Shown in pieces: positions 36,801 to 49,035 of a stretch of 64,000 nucleotides of DNA; position 1 is the stretch's first letter; every line of letters starts with the position of its first letter. The stretch spans positions 130,734,668-130,798,667 of the forward strand of contig NC_082594.1 in NCBI RefSeq assembly GCF_030936135.1. Direction: 5' to 3'. The stretch comes from Gavia stellata. Taxonomy: Eukaryota; Chordata; Aves; Gaviiformes; Gaviidae. The notes below the pieces were generated by a model. That model worked only from the letters and a program-made list of their open reading frames with translations, was not told the DNA's origin and ran no database searches. The translations under genes and the position numbers were made by a program.

Positions 36801-38385
36801 ATTGTGCAATGCCTCAAATTGCTTTGCTGGAAGTCCATAAACCCCAAATGTTTACTCTACCCATATAAATCAGATGTACTGTATACATGCAGTAAGCCAA
36901 ATACTTTCAGGAAGTATTGGAAAGCAAAGCACATGCTTTCTGGAAAAATAAACATTCCAGGAAAAAAAAAAGATCTTTCAAAAGATCTCTGTCGAGCAGC
37001 GCACTCTCAGTCTAGACGTTTGGCTAGAGTATGCAAAAAGCAGAGTAGCATCTTCTGCTCTCCTCTTCCATTGTTACAGCACAGTCCAGATGTAACAAGG
37101 AATCTGAAGTGAGAATGCAAGATACACGTGGATGACGTGTGATTACTACGGGGCATGTATTCTTTATGCTTTGAGTTGATATAAGTTTATTTCTGGTAAC
37201 TCACCAAAAGTAGTGTGCCTCTAGAGTAACTTAGACAATGATTACAAGACAGTAATGTTACTGCAGATGGTTAAACCTGGAGACATTTGCTAAGAAATAA
37301 TGCCTAAAGATTAACATCTTCAAGTCAAATAAATGCCAGCTGAAGCCTGCACATCTGTTCTACAACTATTCAAGAAGTAATGAATCTTCTGTTCATTGAA
37401 AACTTGCGTCACCAGAACAGGAATGCATGTAAACTATAATTTAAAATGGTTTCTTATTTTACAGTAAACTACAGTTCTCCCACTTAGAACCAAAACAATC
37501 ATCTACCAGTCAGAACTGATCATATATCCCAAATACGCACAAGAGTATAGGGGCTGGAGAGATCCATCTGCCCTTTGATTCCCATTACCAACACAGAATC
37601 CAAAATATTCTAATGGTGGGGTAAGAAAGAGCCACGAAATCCATGAAGACTGAAAAAATTTCTGTAGGACAAAGCAACGTTCTCTCTGAGCTTCTCTTAC
37701 CATAAATTATATCCTACGTGGCCACGTAGCATAAGATGAATGCTGTATTTAACTAGGGACTGAAGGATTCCCCTGCCAATCAGGTATTAGATCAACATGC
37801 TTCTACAAAGGAACGAAAACCTGGAAAAGTTGTAATGAGCTCCGAGTCACATTGTCACTTTGTTTATCATAGCATTGCTGTACAACCTCAAAATGTATTT
37901 TGAGTTCCAGCAGAGATTTGAGATGCAAGATCCAGATTCCATGGGGAGTTAAGGAAGAGATCTAAATTACTCTGTCAAAATGAGTATAGTGACCCCCCAG
38001 TATCTACCAGGAGTCTCTGCAATAATACAGGCAGCACTCTAACCTAGGTGACAACACAGTTTTATACACACTGGAGTAGTGAGTGTAATAATCAAAGAAT
38101 CTCCGTTGCTTAGGTGGCCCAGGTAGACAGGTCTTCGACAAACAATTTGGCATAGATAGGGGAAGAGAGAAAGGGACTTTTGCAGGCGTAGTTCCCAAAC
38201 TTTTGGATCAACCCTGGTCAACCCTCAGAACTTCCTGTCGGTACCCTTCTTGCCAAACTTTTAGCTAGAAACTTCGTAACTGCGGCATGACCGCAGGCTA
38301 CAGAACTACAAAATAGTCATTTTCCCCCAGAAACTCACCGATGTTGCTTCTTAGTAGGTGTCTCATTCTCTGTCATCTCTGGCAT
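24422..38385 (-). CDS. USF3: USF3, large bHLH transcription factor (five coding exons)
   Basis: Seen: exons 38385-38339, 36123-36095, 33723-33641, 32103-32007 and 30885-24422 join in frame to 2239 codons and TGA. The protein starts MPEMTENETPTKKQ. A basic region (RETHNAVERHRKKK) is followed by helix-loop-helix (INAGINRIGELIP...SKNMILDQAFKYI), ending near residue 75. A leucine-rich helix (EEIKKLRKQLDELQKENG) lies at about 87-105. The rest is low-complexity Ser/Gln/Pro/Asn sequence, with basic NLS-like patches near 787 (KSKRTNKK) and 1350 (KRQKQ) and Gln/His-rich runs at about 1470-1600. The C-terminus is SNRPAHNISHILGHDCSSAV. Family knowledge: USF3/KIAA2018 is a nuclear bHLH protein of about 2245 residues in human. 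HN..ER.R residues predict E-box binding. The start was chosen for its ACCATGC context and match to the family. Confidence 0.97.
30886..32006 (-). other. USF3: USF3 intron
   Basis: AT-rich intron with no repeat or exon recognised. The reading frame of the last coding exon stays open for 21 codons into it, up to an ATG at 30949. Confidence 0.8.
32007..32103 (-). CDS. USF3: USF3 exon: loop and helix 2
   Basis: The acceptor is TTTAAAG, a weak pyrimidine context, and the donor GTAAGT. It encodes SKNMILDQAFKYITEMKRQ and NDELLLNGGNNEQ, plus one base. AG occurs twice at the 3' splice site; only the one before AGCAAG keeps the frame. Confidence 0.93.
32104..33640 (-). other. USF3: USF3 intron
   Basis: Nothing recognisable beyond ordinary intronic sequence; no strong TE signature was seen on either strand. 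Confidence 0.8.
33641..33723 (-). CDS. USF3: USF3 exon: VERHRKKK basic region and helix 1
   Basis: The acceptor is TTGCTTAG and the donor GTGAGT. It completes Val, then encodes ERHRKKKINAGINRIGELIP and CSPALKQ on a codon boundary. The Glu and Arg of the ERxR core, which contact E-box DNA in bHLH proteins, are intact. Confidence 0.95.
33724..36094 (-). other. USF3: USF3 intron
   Basis: AT-rich and unique in appearance. Open frames on the + strand (for example 34601-34840) have no splice context or family motif and are treated as chance. Confidence 0.8.
36095..36123 (-). CDS. USF3: USF3 29-nt exon, first half of the basic region
   Basis: The acceptor is TTTCACAG and the donor GTAGGA. It encodes the last base of Arg, then KKNRETHNA, plus one base. 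Its length is not a multiple of three, so skipping would shift the frame before the HLH. Confidence 0.93.
36124..38338 (-). other. USF3: USF3 intron
   Basis: No repeat or exon recognised. A + strand open frame at 36558-37112 has no recognisable protein. Confidence 0.75.
38339..38385 (-). CDS. USF3: USF3 first coding exon (coding part)
   Basis: The ATG is at 38385-38383 and encodes MPEMTENETPTKKQH plus two bases of Arg. The donor is GTGAGT. The exon itself probably begins at 38403 after the acceptor TTTCTTCAG, giving 18 bases of 5' noncoding sequence that is open in the same frame (ALFSET). Confidence 0.93.
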
Positions 38386-38521
38386 GGTTTCGGAGAAGAG
38401 AGCCTGAAGAAAATTGTGGAAGGAATTAACAACTCCTGCACTCTTCTGAATTCTTAGCACACAACATTTGTTACATCGTTTTGCCTTTGACCACAAGGAC
38501 AGGGCCATACTACAATGTACG

Positions 38522-38561
38522 CACGTGCCCATCACCTTGGTGTAGAGCAGCTGGTCACGTG
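38522..38561. promoter_or_regulatory. Pair of CACGTG E-boxes next to USF3 start-codon exon
   Basis: CACGTG occurs at 38522-38527 and again at 38556-38561 (context GTCACGTGAGC, close to a USF/TFEB-type site). Both are about 120-160 bases upstream of the USF3 exon acceptor. Function is inferred only from the motif. Confidence 0.3.
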
Positions 38562-40536
38562 AGCGTTAAAAATGAAGTACGTTACCTATCAGGGTGCTTT
38601 GTGAACCCCCACTGTCTATGATGAACTGGTTCCCATTTCCTCAATTACTTCAATATAAAAACAATTACAACCCCAACTACTTTAAGGAAGCCAGAAGGAA
38701 AATTAGAGTATGTGATTGTTTTCTGAACGGGAGGAGGTACAGCTGAACTCTCTTTCATCAGCCCTTCCTAACCAAATATGCATTGAATTCCCAGTTCTAA
38801 ATAAAGCATGAATGCTAAGCAAAATACAAGCTACAATGAGAACATTTTATTAAATACAAATTTAGAGTGCTATTAATGTAGCAAATTACAAAACCTACTT
38901 GCTATTGAATTAATGTACAGCTTAAAATGGCCAAAAATGACACTATGTTCTCAGATATATAAAATTCAGTTAAGAATAAAGTTCTGAAATAAAATTATAC
39001 ATAGCAGCCTAATAAATTGCACCTAATTTGTCCTCAGCTTGAACACATCAGTAGCCTGTATTTAGACCAACAAAAACATTATGAAAAAAATAAACAAAAG
39101 ATGAGATTAAGTCAATGATGGTTGAACACGTATCTACCAGAGGAATGAATTTTAGAGAGCAAGTAACATGAAGTATACTGTAGGTGACAACAGGAAAAAA
39201 TAAAAATCTGGTTTTTGATAAGGCTGAGCTCTGTATTTAGTTTCATGCTTCTCCTCATTCTCTCACCAACCAACCTGTTATTGCAACTCTTCCCATGGGC
39301 CCTCAGACTCCTCGTGGCTTCACCTCTCCCTGGCTCCTCCTGGAAAGCTCATCGGCTTCTTTTAACAGGCTTCGTATCTTTAGAGTATTTTTTTGTTTGT
39401 TTGTTTGTACTGTAAGGAAGTGGGGGTGGTTTTTAATATAACTTTCAACACCAAGCAGTTCTTAATGTAAACCGAGCCTACCATTACTGACACTGACATC
39501 AAAACCAAACAAAAAACCCCATCCTCACGAACCAGAAAGCCAGCCATCTATAGAGCTCCCAAAGCACCACAGCACATACTTCGGAAAGGGCTTTGTGCAT
39601 ACACCTGCGTGTATGTGTGTGTGAAGTTAACAGAAATAATCCGTATTGTACCAGAACAGAACTCGGATGCTGTTCTCCAGTCTTTATACTCTAAAAGGTT
39701 AATTGAATGCAGTGCTCTTGGTCAGTAAAGGTTAACTGAGGAGAAACTGGCTGATGCTGTTTACCACTCTACCCCTTCTTCAAGTACTTTCTTTATTCCT
39801 GTGAAGACACGGGAAATGCTGGCAAACCGTGAAGTAAAGCAAACAGGCGATATCCTGCGAATAGATCCAGCCTGGGGAACTCAAAGTGCCTGAAGTTTTC
39901 AGGAACCTAATTCAACTCCTCCACCTACACAACAGTGTTCACACCATCACAAAATTAGACACAATCCTTTCCGAGATGAGTTCCAGCATTACACGGCTCC
40001 ACTGGGTGTCACATACAGCCTACCTGAAACACAATCACCACAGCCTTCCCGAGCCCATCACTTTCTATTTCTCCACAAGCTTTGCTTTCTTCATTCTCAC
40101 TGACCATGCTCTGCATAAATTATGAAAAAACCCTGACAGAGTTAACCGAGTCTTTTACTGTGGGAGAAAGCAGTGGTGCAACTTCAGCACTTTCATTCAC
40201 CCTCTTATAAATTACCTTGTGTTACTTCATCTTGAAAACAGATTTCTTCTCCTTTAAATCCATTGAGCTTAATTCACTAACAATTTTATTTTTGTTTATA
40301 TGTAGTAAGACTAGTCCAGTTGGTATCTCAGGTCCTCCAAGTTATGGAAAATTCACAACTCTGAAAGCCAGGAAAGCCAGTTTCCCACCCAAGGCATCTA
40401 TAACTTATATCCCTCCTGTGTGTAGCTGGTGATGGTCAGTAGTACTTACTCACTTATTCTAGCTGCATTCATTGTATCAGGTGATGATGAAGGGGTTAGC
40501 TGGGAGAGTTTAGCAGGTGTGCGATTCTGATTATAT

Positions 40537-40556
40537 AAAAAAAAAAAAAAAAAAAA
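40537..40556 (+). repeat. A20 homopolymer
   Basis: Twenty A residues after TTATAT, followed by GAAAG. No SINE or processed-gene body is visible upstream, so I call it simple sequence. Confidence 0.8.
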
Positions 40557-43500
40557 GAAAGCAAATCTGGTTAGAGCCCAGCCATCTTTTACACTGTTGG
40601 CAACCAGAGAGATGGTCACACATACATTGAGAGACTCGGGTCAGCACACCTCGTTTCAGTGGGGTTTTTTCAGTTGTGTCAGAGCAGCCCAGCAGAATCG
40701 ATATCCGTTAAGGCTACCAGCAAAGACATGAGAAGCAGAGCAGCTAGCCGGTAACACTACGCTCTCATATATCCATCATTAAGACAATACCTTGTGGGTC
40801 AGGCAAAATAGCTATTCAAGGGAGCAAAGGGGTCATTTAATTTAGCGTATAGAGTACTGTTTAATGAGGTAAGGATGTGAGCACAGAGTGTATGGACATA
40901 GTTGTGGTACAGCAAAGCTCACAAACATTATGCTTAGAAAAAGGAAGATGCTGGACTGCATCGTGTGGCAGTCATGTATCCTGTTTCTGACTTCTCTGCA
41001 CCATCTGTAAGGACAGAGTTGATGCATCTGTTATTGGGCATTACTAGACCATGGCAAGTATGCTGGAAATCAGAGCAAAAAGACGAAAGAGGTCTCAGTT
41101 TTGGTGAACTTAGCATTTTTGAAAAGCTAACATCTTCACCAAGCAACCGTATTTTTTTAATCTTGCAAATTTATACAACTTCAAAACGAAAGGAGTATTT
41201 CTGTATTACAGTGCATTCAATATAGAAAGCATTAATGTGAATTTAGATGGCCAGCTACCATGCAAGGCTACACATAAAGCACACCTGTGTAAAGGTAAAG
41301 GGTGTAAAAAAAGCACCCAGCCGCAAATACCCTCCCCCAGACCAGACACAGCTGTTCTGACCCCCCCTGCTTCTCCCTGTGCACAGTCCAAATCACATCC
41401 ACAACCCCATCTTTCCCCTGCCCAGAGTCAGGGCACCCACTTCTCCCTCCTGACACGGGCTCTCCCTACTCCTATATTCAAGCTTCTTCTGCCCAGGGGC
41501 TGTGTCCCCTCAGCAAAATTCTTATTCCTAATAGCAGCAGCCCTATCTCCCAAAGTCATGATCTACCCAATTTTCCAGTTGCCTGATTTCTTCCTCCGGA
41601 GCAGATGCCTTAAATGATTCAGCAATACACTGTATATGGTATTTGGGAAGATAGGCAAGGCCTTAGTGGAAGTTTGTGCTGAAATGTATTAATACAGCTT
41701 CTAACCATTTTTTGATCCTGAGAAACTGGAAAGTCTTTGTAACAACGTGTCAGAGACTCCCCATTTCTTTCTTCCTCCCCTGCCCTTTTTTTTTTCTTTA
41801 AAAAACTTCCAAGTGATGCCATTCCCTGCACATTTCAAGCCAGATGCTACCACATTGAGAATATAAGCCTCACAAACATAAACAACTTTAAGTTTCTATT
41901 TGATATGCTTCAGTTCTACTGGGATCTACAGCCCATTTCATGTAGAATACAGGGTGTAGTAATGCAATCATTATTCTTCTAACTTCACTTTACTGTGTAA
42001 TTACTTTAAGTTGAGTTTATCACAGTTTACCGTTCAACCAATGTTTCCCCAAAAAGTTTCAAAGCAGTTTTGTGGGACTGATAAGAAAAATCAAGGCTGT
42101 ACACATTATCTAATTAACCAGTTAGTTTATTTCAAGTTCTGGTTTTCTAACTGAAAAGAGGTGGTTAAGTTTGTTAAACAGCACTTGTACACAACTCTGG
42201 GGTTTCTACTGACAGATTGTACCATAAAAAACATGGTGAGCTGAAGTTGTTTTTTTCCTACTCTTATTCTGTAAGGATAAAAACCTTTGCATTTGACTTG
42301 ATACACATCAAAACAGTTAGAGCTGGCAACACCAGAGAGGTGGTATTCTTAAGAGCTGCTGAAAATATGGTCTCTGTGAATTAAAAACCCCAAAATAATA
42401 CTGCCTAGGTGGGGACTTCTGCAGGCTGATAAATAATGTTTCTGCTGTCGCCATTTCTTCCTCGCAGCTGTTGTATCATCAGAGCTTTGACAACGGGTTT
42501 CTCTTTACTTCTTCACGGAGAGATTCCTTCACTGATTCTCTACGGCAGAAAACATGTATTTGCTTTTTAAGTGCATGGGCAAATGTATTTTAAGTTCACT
42601 CATGAAATACGCTCACTTGACTCAGCTGAATGTCTTCTGCAGAGAGAATGTAGCAAATTCCAAATTCTTTAGCCAGATGAAGAGGAAGCAATTCAACGTT
42701 TATATTTATTTAGTACCAAGGTTCCCTCAAGCTTTACGTAGTTTATAGCTCTTACAATGTCAACCTGAAATAACGATTTTAATTTAAATGCAATGTCATC
42801 CCCAGAAATGAAAAGATATTTTTGTGTCCTGGAGATTTAAGTTTAACGTAATTTAATCTCCTCTATAGTTCTGAAAAAGTAGAGTAGAAAACTCAAAACC
42901 AAATTGTTCTGAAGTGTCTTCTTGTCTACCACCCATCTTTGCAGGTATTATTCAGCAACTTATTTTATGATATCTTTTCTTCAAAACATACGCAGCTTTT
43001 TAAGAAAAAGTCTAGATTATTTTATTTGACATTAAGCTTTCACTCTTTATTTAAGAAGTGTTTCCAAACTTAATATTCATTTTATAAAGAAAATAATTCT
43101 TCCAATCTGTTATCTTTGGTTGTACAAAACAATCTTCCTCAAATTAGTAAAGCTATTCCATTCTTCTGTACGAGGCAGAAAGAATCTTTTTAATATGCAG
43201 CTACACATGTTCTGTAAAACTACCAGCAGTCCAAATCTTTCTTCCTCTTAAAATACTTCAGCAAGCTTACGCTGTTCCATCGCTACAATCTCATGGTTCT
43301 TACTAGTTTTGTACACCTCATGGAGTTAGCTATGATTTACAGCCAAGATCAATTCCAAGGCATAGATAGTAACTACTCAAATGCTAATTTTTTTCCTGCA
43401 AGACAGTGTCCTCTTCATTCGAGTGACTGCTGGAGCTCTCTTTTCCAATCTTCCACGCATGTTTTAAAACAAGGCGAGCTTCAACCAGCGACTTAATCCA

Positions 43501-43607
43501 AGCTTTTAAATCACAAGCAAGGTGCCCCTGAGATGAAAAAACCACAACTTATTGCCTCTTCTTTGCCTTTATTCCCCCTTGAAACACTTCTATTCTAATT
43601 TTGCATT

Positions 43608-43643
43608 TACCTAATAACCTACATAATAACCTACAACCTACCT
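43608..43643. repeat. Short tandem repeat (AACCTAC-type) before CR1
   Basis: AATAACCTACATAATAACCT recurs in part, forming two to three 13-base units immediately upstream of the CR1 fragment. Confidence 0.5.
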
Positions 43644-43964
43644 GAAAGGAGGTTGTAGAGAGGTGGGTGCTGGTCTCTTCTCCCAGGTGACAAGTGATAG
43701 GACAAGAGGAAACGTCCACAAGTTGCGTCAGGGGAGGTTTAGACTGGATATTAGGAAAAATTTCTTCACTGAAAGGGTTGTCAGACATTGGAACAGGCTG
43801 CCCACGGAGGTGGTGGAGTCACCATCCCTGGGGGTATTTAAAAGATGTGCGGATGTGGCACTTAGGGACATGGTTTAGTGGTGGACTTGGCAATGTTAGG
43901 TTTATGGTTGGACTTGATGATCTTCAAGGTCTTTTCCAACCTAAACGATTCTATGATTCTATGA
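43631..43964 (+). mobile_element. CR1 LINE 3' fragment (about 330 bp)
   Basis: It starts at CTACCTGAAAGGAGGTTGTA and contains AACAGGCTGCCCACGGAGG. It ends in the octamer tail GATTCTATGATTCTATGA. It is 5'-truncated, + orientation, and closely related in layout to the copy at 2658-3065. Confidence 0.92.
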
Positions 43965-45399
43965 AATGATCGCAGGAAATGAAACTCAAAACCTTACCTT
44001 TGTGATTGTTAACTACGTATACCAACTCCTTTTGCCTACAAAAGTAACCTGTTAAGACTACTGTACAGGAAGTTGAAAAGGACTATTTTTCCTGGTAAGA
44101 GTAAAAATCCCTTCGATATCTTTCAGATGGGTTTCTTGTTACTGCACCGTGTCTCTTTATCCACTCACTCAGAACAACAGCTGTGCCCACTGACCAACCT
44201 AAATGAAACCTCTCAAAAATATGAAGTTCCCAGGTGTTCACAAAAACCTAAGACTGAGCAGAGAAGGAGGAGTGAGGTCAGTGCTGACACTGCGGTAAGC
44301 GACTGGATACCGCTCGGGTCTGTGACCTGCTCCCTAGCACGTATGCGCAGGCTGACCAGCTGACGTCAGGCTGGTCACAACACGCACCACCTTTTGCCAA
44401 GGAAGATGTATGAGGGATTAAAAGGCAGGAGAGAGATATCTTGACTTCTCACAGAACACACAGTCCCGACGCAAACCAGCTGACAGTCTCCTAGGACAAC
44501 CAGACTGTTCCCAGAGCTTCTGCAAAAGTTAAGAAAAGAAAACCAATGCCAATAAGGTAAAACTTGTTACACAAGCCACTTTTTTTTTTTTAAGGTGTCT
44601 GCAAATAACAACAGATGGAAAAAAACTTCACTGCTTTTAGAATTTTTTTCTTTACCTCTTTTGTTTGTACCATCTAAACTCAAATACATTGGTATTTTTC
44701 CTCCTGCTGACTTAAAGCGATAAATTTTCAGTAAGGCTTTTATATAAGAACACACACGAGAACTAGAAAGAAAACTTCTTTCTTTTTTTATAACAGCATT
44801 GGAGGAAGAAGCAGAGTTATCACTCAAGTGACATTCCCTCATATCTACATTAATTTTTGTTTTCATTTATAAATTTTGTAATATTAGAGACATCATTGCT
44901 CGTGATCATTTGCTAACATGCAGTTTCAGGACAGCATAGTTGTAGGGTCATTCTGAGAAATCCTGACCAGATCTGCTTAAGAAACTTCAGAAAAAAAAAA
45001 AAGAAACTTCCCCATTAATCACCCCAAGGTCCACCTCTTGTGTTTATTCTTCTTGCTCTACCATTGTTGCCCCTCAAGTTTTCCTAGGTTAGTACAGCCT
45101 CATTTATTTTTAAACCTTAGAGGAGGGGCAGACAGAGATCATGTCTACTGAACCAAGTTTCTTAATTGTTGATGATGTCCTGAAAATTATTTAAGGAGAG
45201 GTATCTCTGGATATTCTGCATCCAGATGTGAGCTGCTGCCACCCTCACACATTGTGTGGACGGTCTTGGTACTACAAACAGACTGAAGTGGCACACAGTG
45301 GTAGTGAAGGAAGATGCCTACCTGTGGTGGTGCACTCCTTCCCCCTGCCTCCTCTGGACCGCTCTACTATCTCAGAAATTCCAGGTGGCCCTGGCCTTT

Positions 45400-46565
45400 G
45401 TGTAACGAGTTGGGCAGTTAAGTGTCCCTTGACTGTACCAGCAACTCTTGCACGACTAAGGTGGAGAATAGCATTGACTGTACCAGGCACTCCTGTTAGC
45501 TGACTGAGGCAGGTAACGAGAGTGAGAATAATGGGATGATCCATCATTCCCTAGCAGCCCTGGAGCACTCCTTATCAGGGTTGTAACCTAAGTGGAACGA
45601 CACCACAGTTACAGAAATTCCATCATTTTACTAATGACTAAAGCCAATCATCTTGCGAACCTATAAACAGCGGTCCCAGGCGAGGCCCTTTGAGCTCTCC
45701 TGGACTGCAGCGGGCTGTGACCAGCATCTCCCTCTGCGTGGGACACCTCTCAGAGTTTCACAAACTCTCCAGTTTGTGAAATTTTGGAGGACCGCAACCT
45801 GGGCTAACACTGTCTCCTCCCCAAGACTCAACTCTGGCCCATTGAGGAATGCCAAGACATTTGAAGTGACCATTTTCACAGAACTCGAGGGGAATTTTTA
45901 ACAGGTATACCTATATTTATATACACATATATCTGTAGCTTTACGTCTCTGTGTGTGTGAGAATCAATCTGTAATCAAGCTATTGTTGTGATTAACTCAC
46001 TTTGTAAATCTTAAAACTAATCCACAATTAAGTGTTGCTAAGATCTTATGATTTACCTAAAACTGTGAACGAGCCTCAAATTGCTGCTAAATATACATAA
46101 TCCTTTAGATAAAACCCGTTGCCCAAGTCTGGGACTAGGATTAGACCTAGCCACACCTAAACTCCTCTCTAAGAAGTTTAGAAAGCAAGGGGCTCTATTC
46201 CGAACCTCGTGACTCAACGGGAGGATTTCTTTATCCTTTGTACCCTCTCTTTTCCCTGAGACATAAACAGTTGACCAAGTCTGAGACTAAGTCTGAATTC
46301 AGCCGCACCTAAACTTCTCTTTGAGGAGTTTAGGAAGCAAGGGAGTCCATTCTGAACCTCGTGACTCAACAGGAGGGTCTTCCTTATTCTTTACCCCTTT
46401 TGTTTCTCCAGTCTCTCCACATAAATAATTCTGATTTGATTCTAATTTGATTTTCCTTTGAATGCTTTAGTAAGTAGTAGAGTGAATCTTGCCATCAAAT
46501 TCTGTTAAGTTGCATTTTTATAAACTTCTATTTGAGCGGCCTAACCCACTCATTCATGACGCTAC
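45400..46565 (+). mobile_element. Probable solo LTR of an endogenous retrovirus (borders approximate)
   Basis: A promoter-like block contains GCCAATC at about 45643 and CCTATAAACAGCGG at about 45660. It is followed by a GC-richer R/U5-like segment and a long AT-rich part ending near AACCCACTCATTCATGAC. A TGTAACGAGTTGGG start at 45401 is possible. I saw no gag, pol or env frame and could not prove target-site duplications, so the assignment to an ERVL-like family is an inference. Confidence 0.5.
46105..46410 (+). repeat. Two-copy 152-bp imperfect tandem duplication inside the LTR-like element
   Basis: GTTGCCCAAGTCTGGGACTA at 46118 is matched 152 bases later by GTTGACCAAGTCTGAGACTA. CCACACCTAAACTCC is matched by CCGCACCTAAACTTC at the same offset. 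GAACCTCGTGACTCAAC also recurs. The copies differ at roughly one base in eight. Confidence 0.85.
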
Positions 46566-48997
46566 CCAAACTATCTCCTGTGGTCTAGATGAATGGTTAT
46601 ATGGAAGCAGGCATTTGGGAGGTAAAGAGCTGGAATTACATAATCAGTGCACAAGCTAGAATCAAAAAGACCAGAGCTGTCACCCTAAAGAGTGTCCTCA
46701 GCTACTTTAGATCAAAATAAGGGGACACCACTCTTACCTTTAGGAAATCAGAAAGCAATGACCAGGGAAATCCTCATGATCATGTCTTTTGTTGAGATTC
46801 ACAAGTTACCACACACCAATTTCATGAGGAAAGTGAGAAAGTATGAGGAATGTCTCTAAGTTGCAAGACAGTGATATCTCCCTGGTTTTCAATGCCCAGT
46901 GATCCTAGCAGTACACTTCAAAATAGAAAATTATTTTCAAATAGAAGACAGGTATCTAATTATGCTATGCTTGACAAAGGAGTCAAAAAGTGTTCTGATG
47001 GTGAAAGCTAAGTGGATACAAAGCAGATTGCAGACAACCTCCTCCTGTAACAGGTCGTCATCTCTATGTGGGTTAGGTTAGCTGTGTTCGATGACAAAAA
47101 TTGCCTGTACTGTGGCTGAGGCCGAATGCACTCCCGCTCCGGTGCAAGAGCATCTGTTGGCAAGCCAAACCTTGCTGGCTGCATGTTGCCTGAAGAACAA
47201 ATAATTTCTTTTTCCTGAAAAAAGCTGTAACACGTAAGTCATCATGGTCTCTGAATACTGGGACCAAGATGATTATTTATAACCGAGGAAGCCATGCACA
47301 TATATATGAAAGTTGTATTTGAAACACCATAGACCGAGTGGACAAACATAGAAGCTACAGCTTCACCAAGAGACAGTCTAATTCCGCTTTCAGACGTGAA
47401 CTTATCTGCAAGTGAAATCTGTATTCAAAGAACAGTACTTCGTCACAGGGCTTGATAACCAGTTTAGAATCAAAACATGAAAACTTCCATTTTGGCCACA
47501 ATATAGCCAGAATACTATTCTCTGCTTCATTTTTGGTTTTAACCTGAGCTCTTTTTTGTTCTGCAACTACAAAGGATCCTTACATCGTCTGTTTCTAAAA
47601 CTGCGTAAGGTCTTGAGGAGGTATCAAGTGATTCTCTGATAGCTACGCCAGGCACACAGACACATGCTAAACTGACTTCCTGCTCTCTCCTGAGGACCCT
47701 AACTAACAAGCAGCGCAAAATATCCTGGAATTGAAATGTGAAGGGCATCCAGAGAGTTTATGTGTCAATTTTTTTAATTCATCTTTTCAGATGTAAGTCA
47801 TTAAGTACAAAGGATTACACAGTCAAGTTCTTGAATATTTTATAGGCTTGGGGTTTGAGAAATCTGACACAAATAAAGAACTTGTCAAGGGTTCATGATA
47901 CAGGAAGCAATATTGTATAGGTCTTCACTACGAAGCTCCTTTACAACATGCAGAAGAGATCCATACTGAGATTTAGTTACAAACACTGACCTTCCAGAGT
48001 AAAGGATTTCCCTATGAATCTCAATGGGGCTAAAGGCAAAAATGGCCGAGGTAGAAGGTACCATGAAACAGTGTTTCACTTTTAATACATAAGCTGATCA
48101 AACTTACTCCCAACTTCACTGTTAAGACACACAATTTCTAAGTAGGTTTCTTAGTAATTCTTTACAAGAATTGCTTAATGAACTTCCCTTCAACTTTCAG
48201 AATCATGGAAACTGGCAGCTGTATGAAAGCACTTCCAAAGCGCCTGTCCAGCCAGCGTATTGCCACATCCTTCAGAAAAGGCCAGCACGTTATTCCAGAA
48301 ATGGTGCTTTCACTATTACCAGCTGTAATGAGCTGTAAAAAACACACACACTCTGCCCCCAAACCCAACAAAACCAAATAAAAGCCCCACAACTTCGCAA
48401 TGTACATTTAATTCCAGGCTCCTCACAAAATGTTTTACTGGATGGAAGAGGGCTCATTCTCCTTCACAACCTCAATGCTATTTGGCACCTTTGCTCTTCA
48501 GAGTTTTTTCCTATATAAAGTGGGTCCACTGGGCAATTGCTTCAGTTCCAGGAATAAAGGACTCATCTTGTAATCGGGATGTCTGACAGCTTTGAATAAT
48601 ACTGGCAGGGATAAAGCTGCAAACTATTTCAACTAGATTTAACAGAGAGGTCCAAACTAAAGATCTCTGAGCCCAGGTGAGTAGGGAAAACAGGCACGCT
48701 TTCTTAACACTTTCGAAGAGGAAATTTAAAAGCAAGATCAATGCATGTTAGACACCAGAAAATGGAACCACTCGGTGCAAATCCATAGGAAACCTGAATT
48801 CATTAGTTCTACCACTTTAGGAACTACTTATTTAGCTTAGGAGAATTACTGTACATGAGCTATCCATGGGTAAATAAGTTGTTCTGAAAGCACTAGACAA
48901 AGCAAATAAGGCTACTGTAGAAATTCAGCACTGACAATGGAGCAGAAACTAAAACCAGATTTCCAAGTTATTACTTTGCAGAGGTTTGAAAGGAATG

Positions 48998-49035
48998 GAT
49001 AAAGGGAAGGGACAACCTTAGTGATTCTGTGACAA
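48998..49035 (+). mobile_element. Possible CR1 3'-end remnant
   Basis: GGGACAACCTTAGTGATTCTGTGAC resembles the last bases of CR1 (CCAACCTTAGTGATTCTGTGA). It is very short, so this may be chance. Confidence 0.3.
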
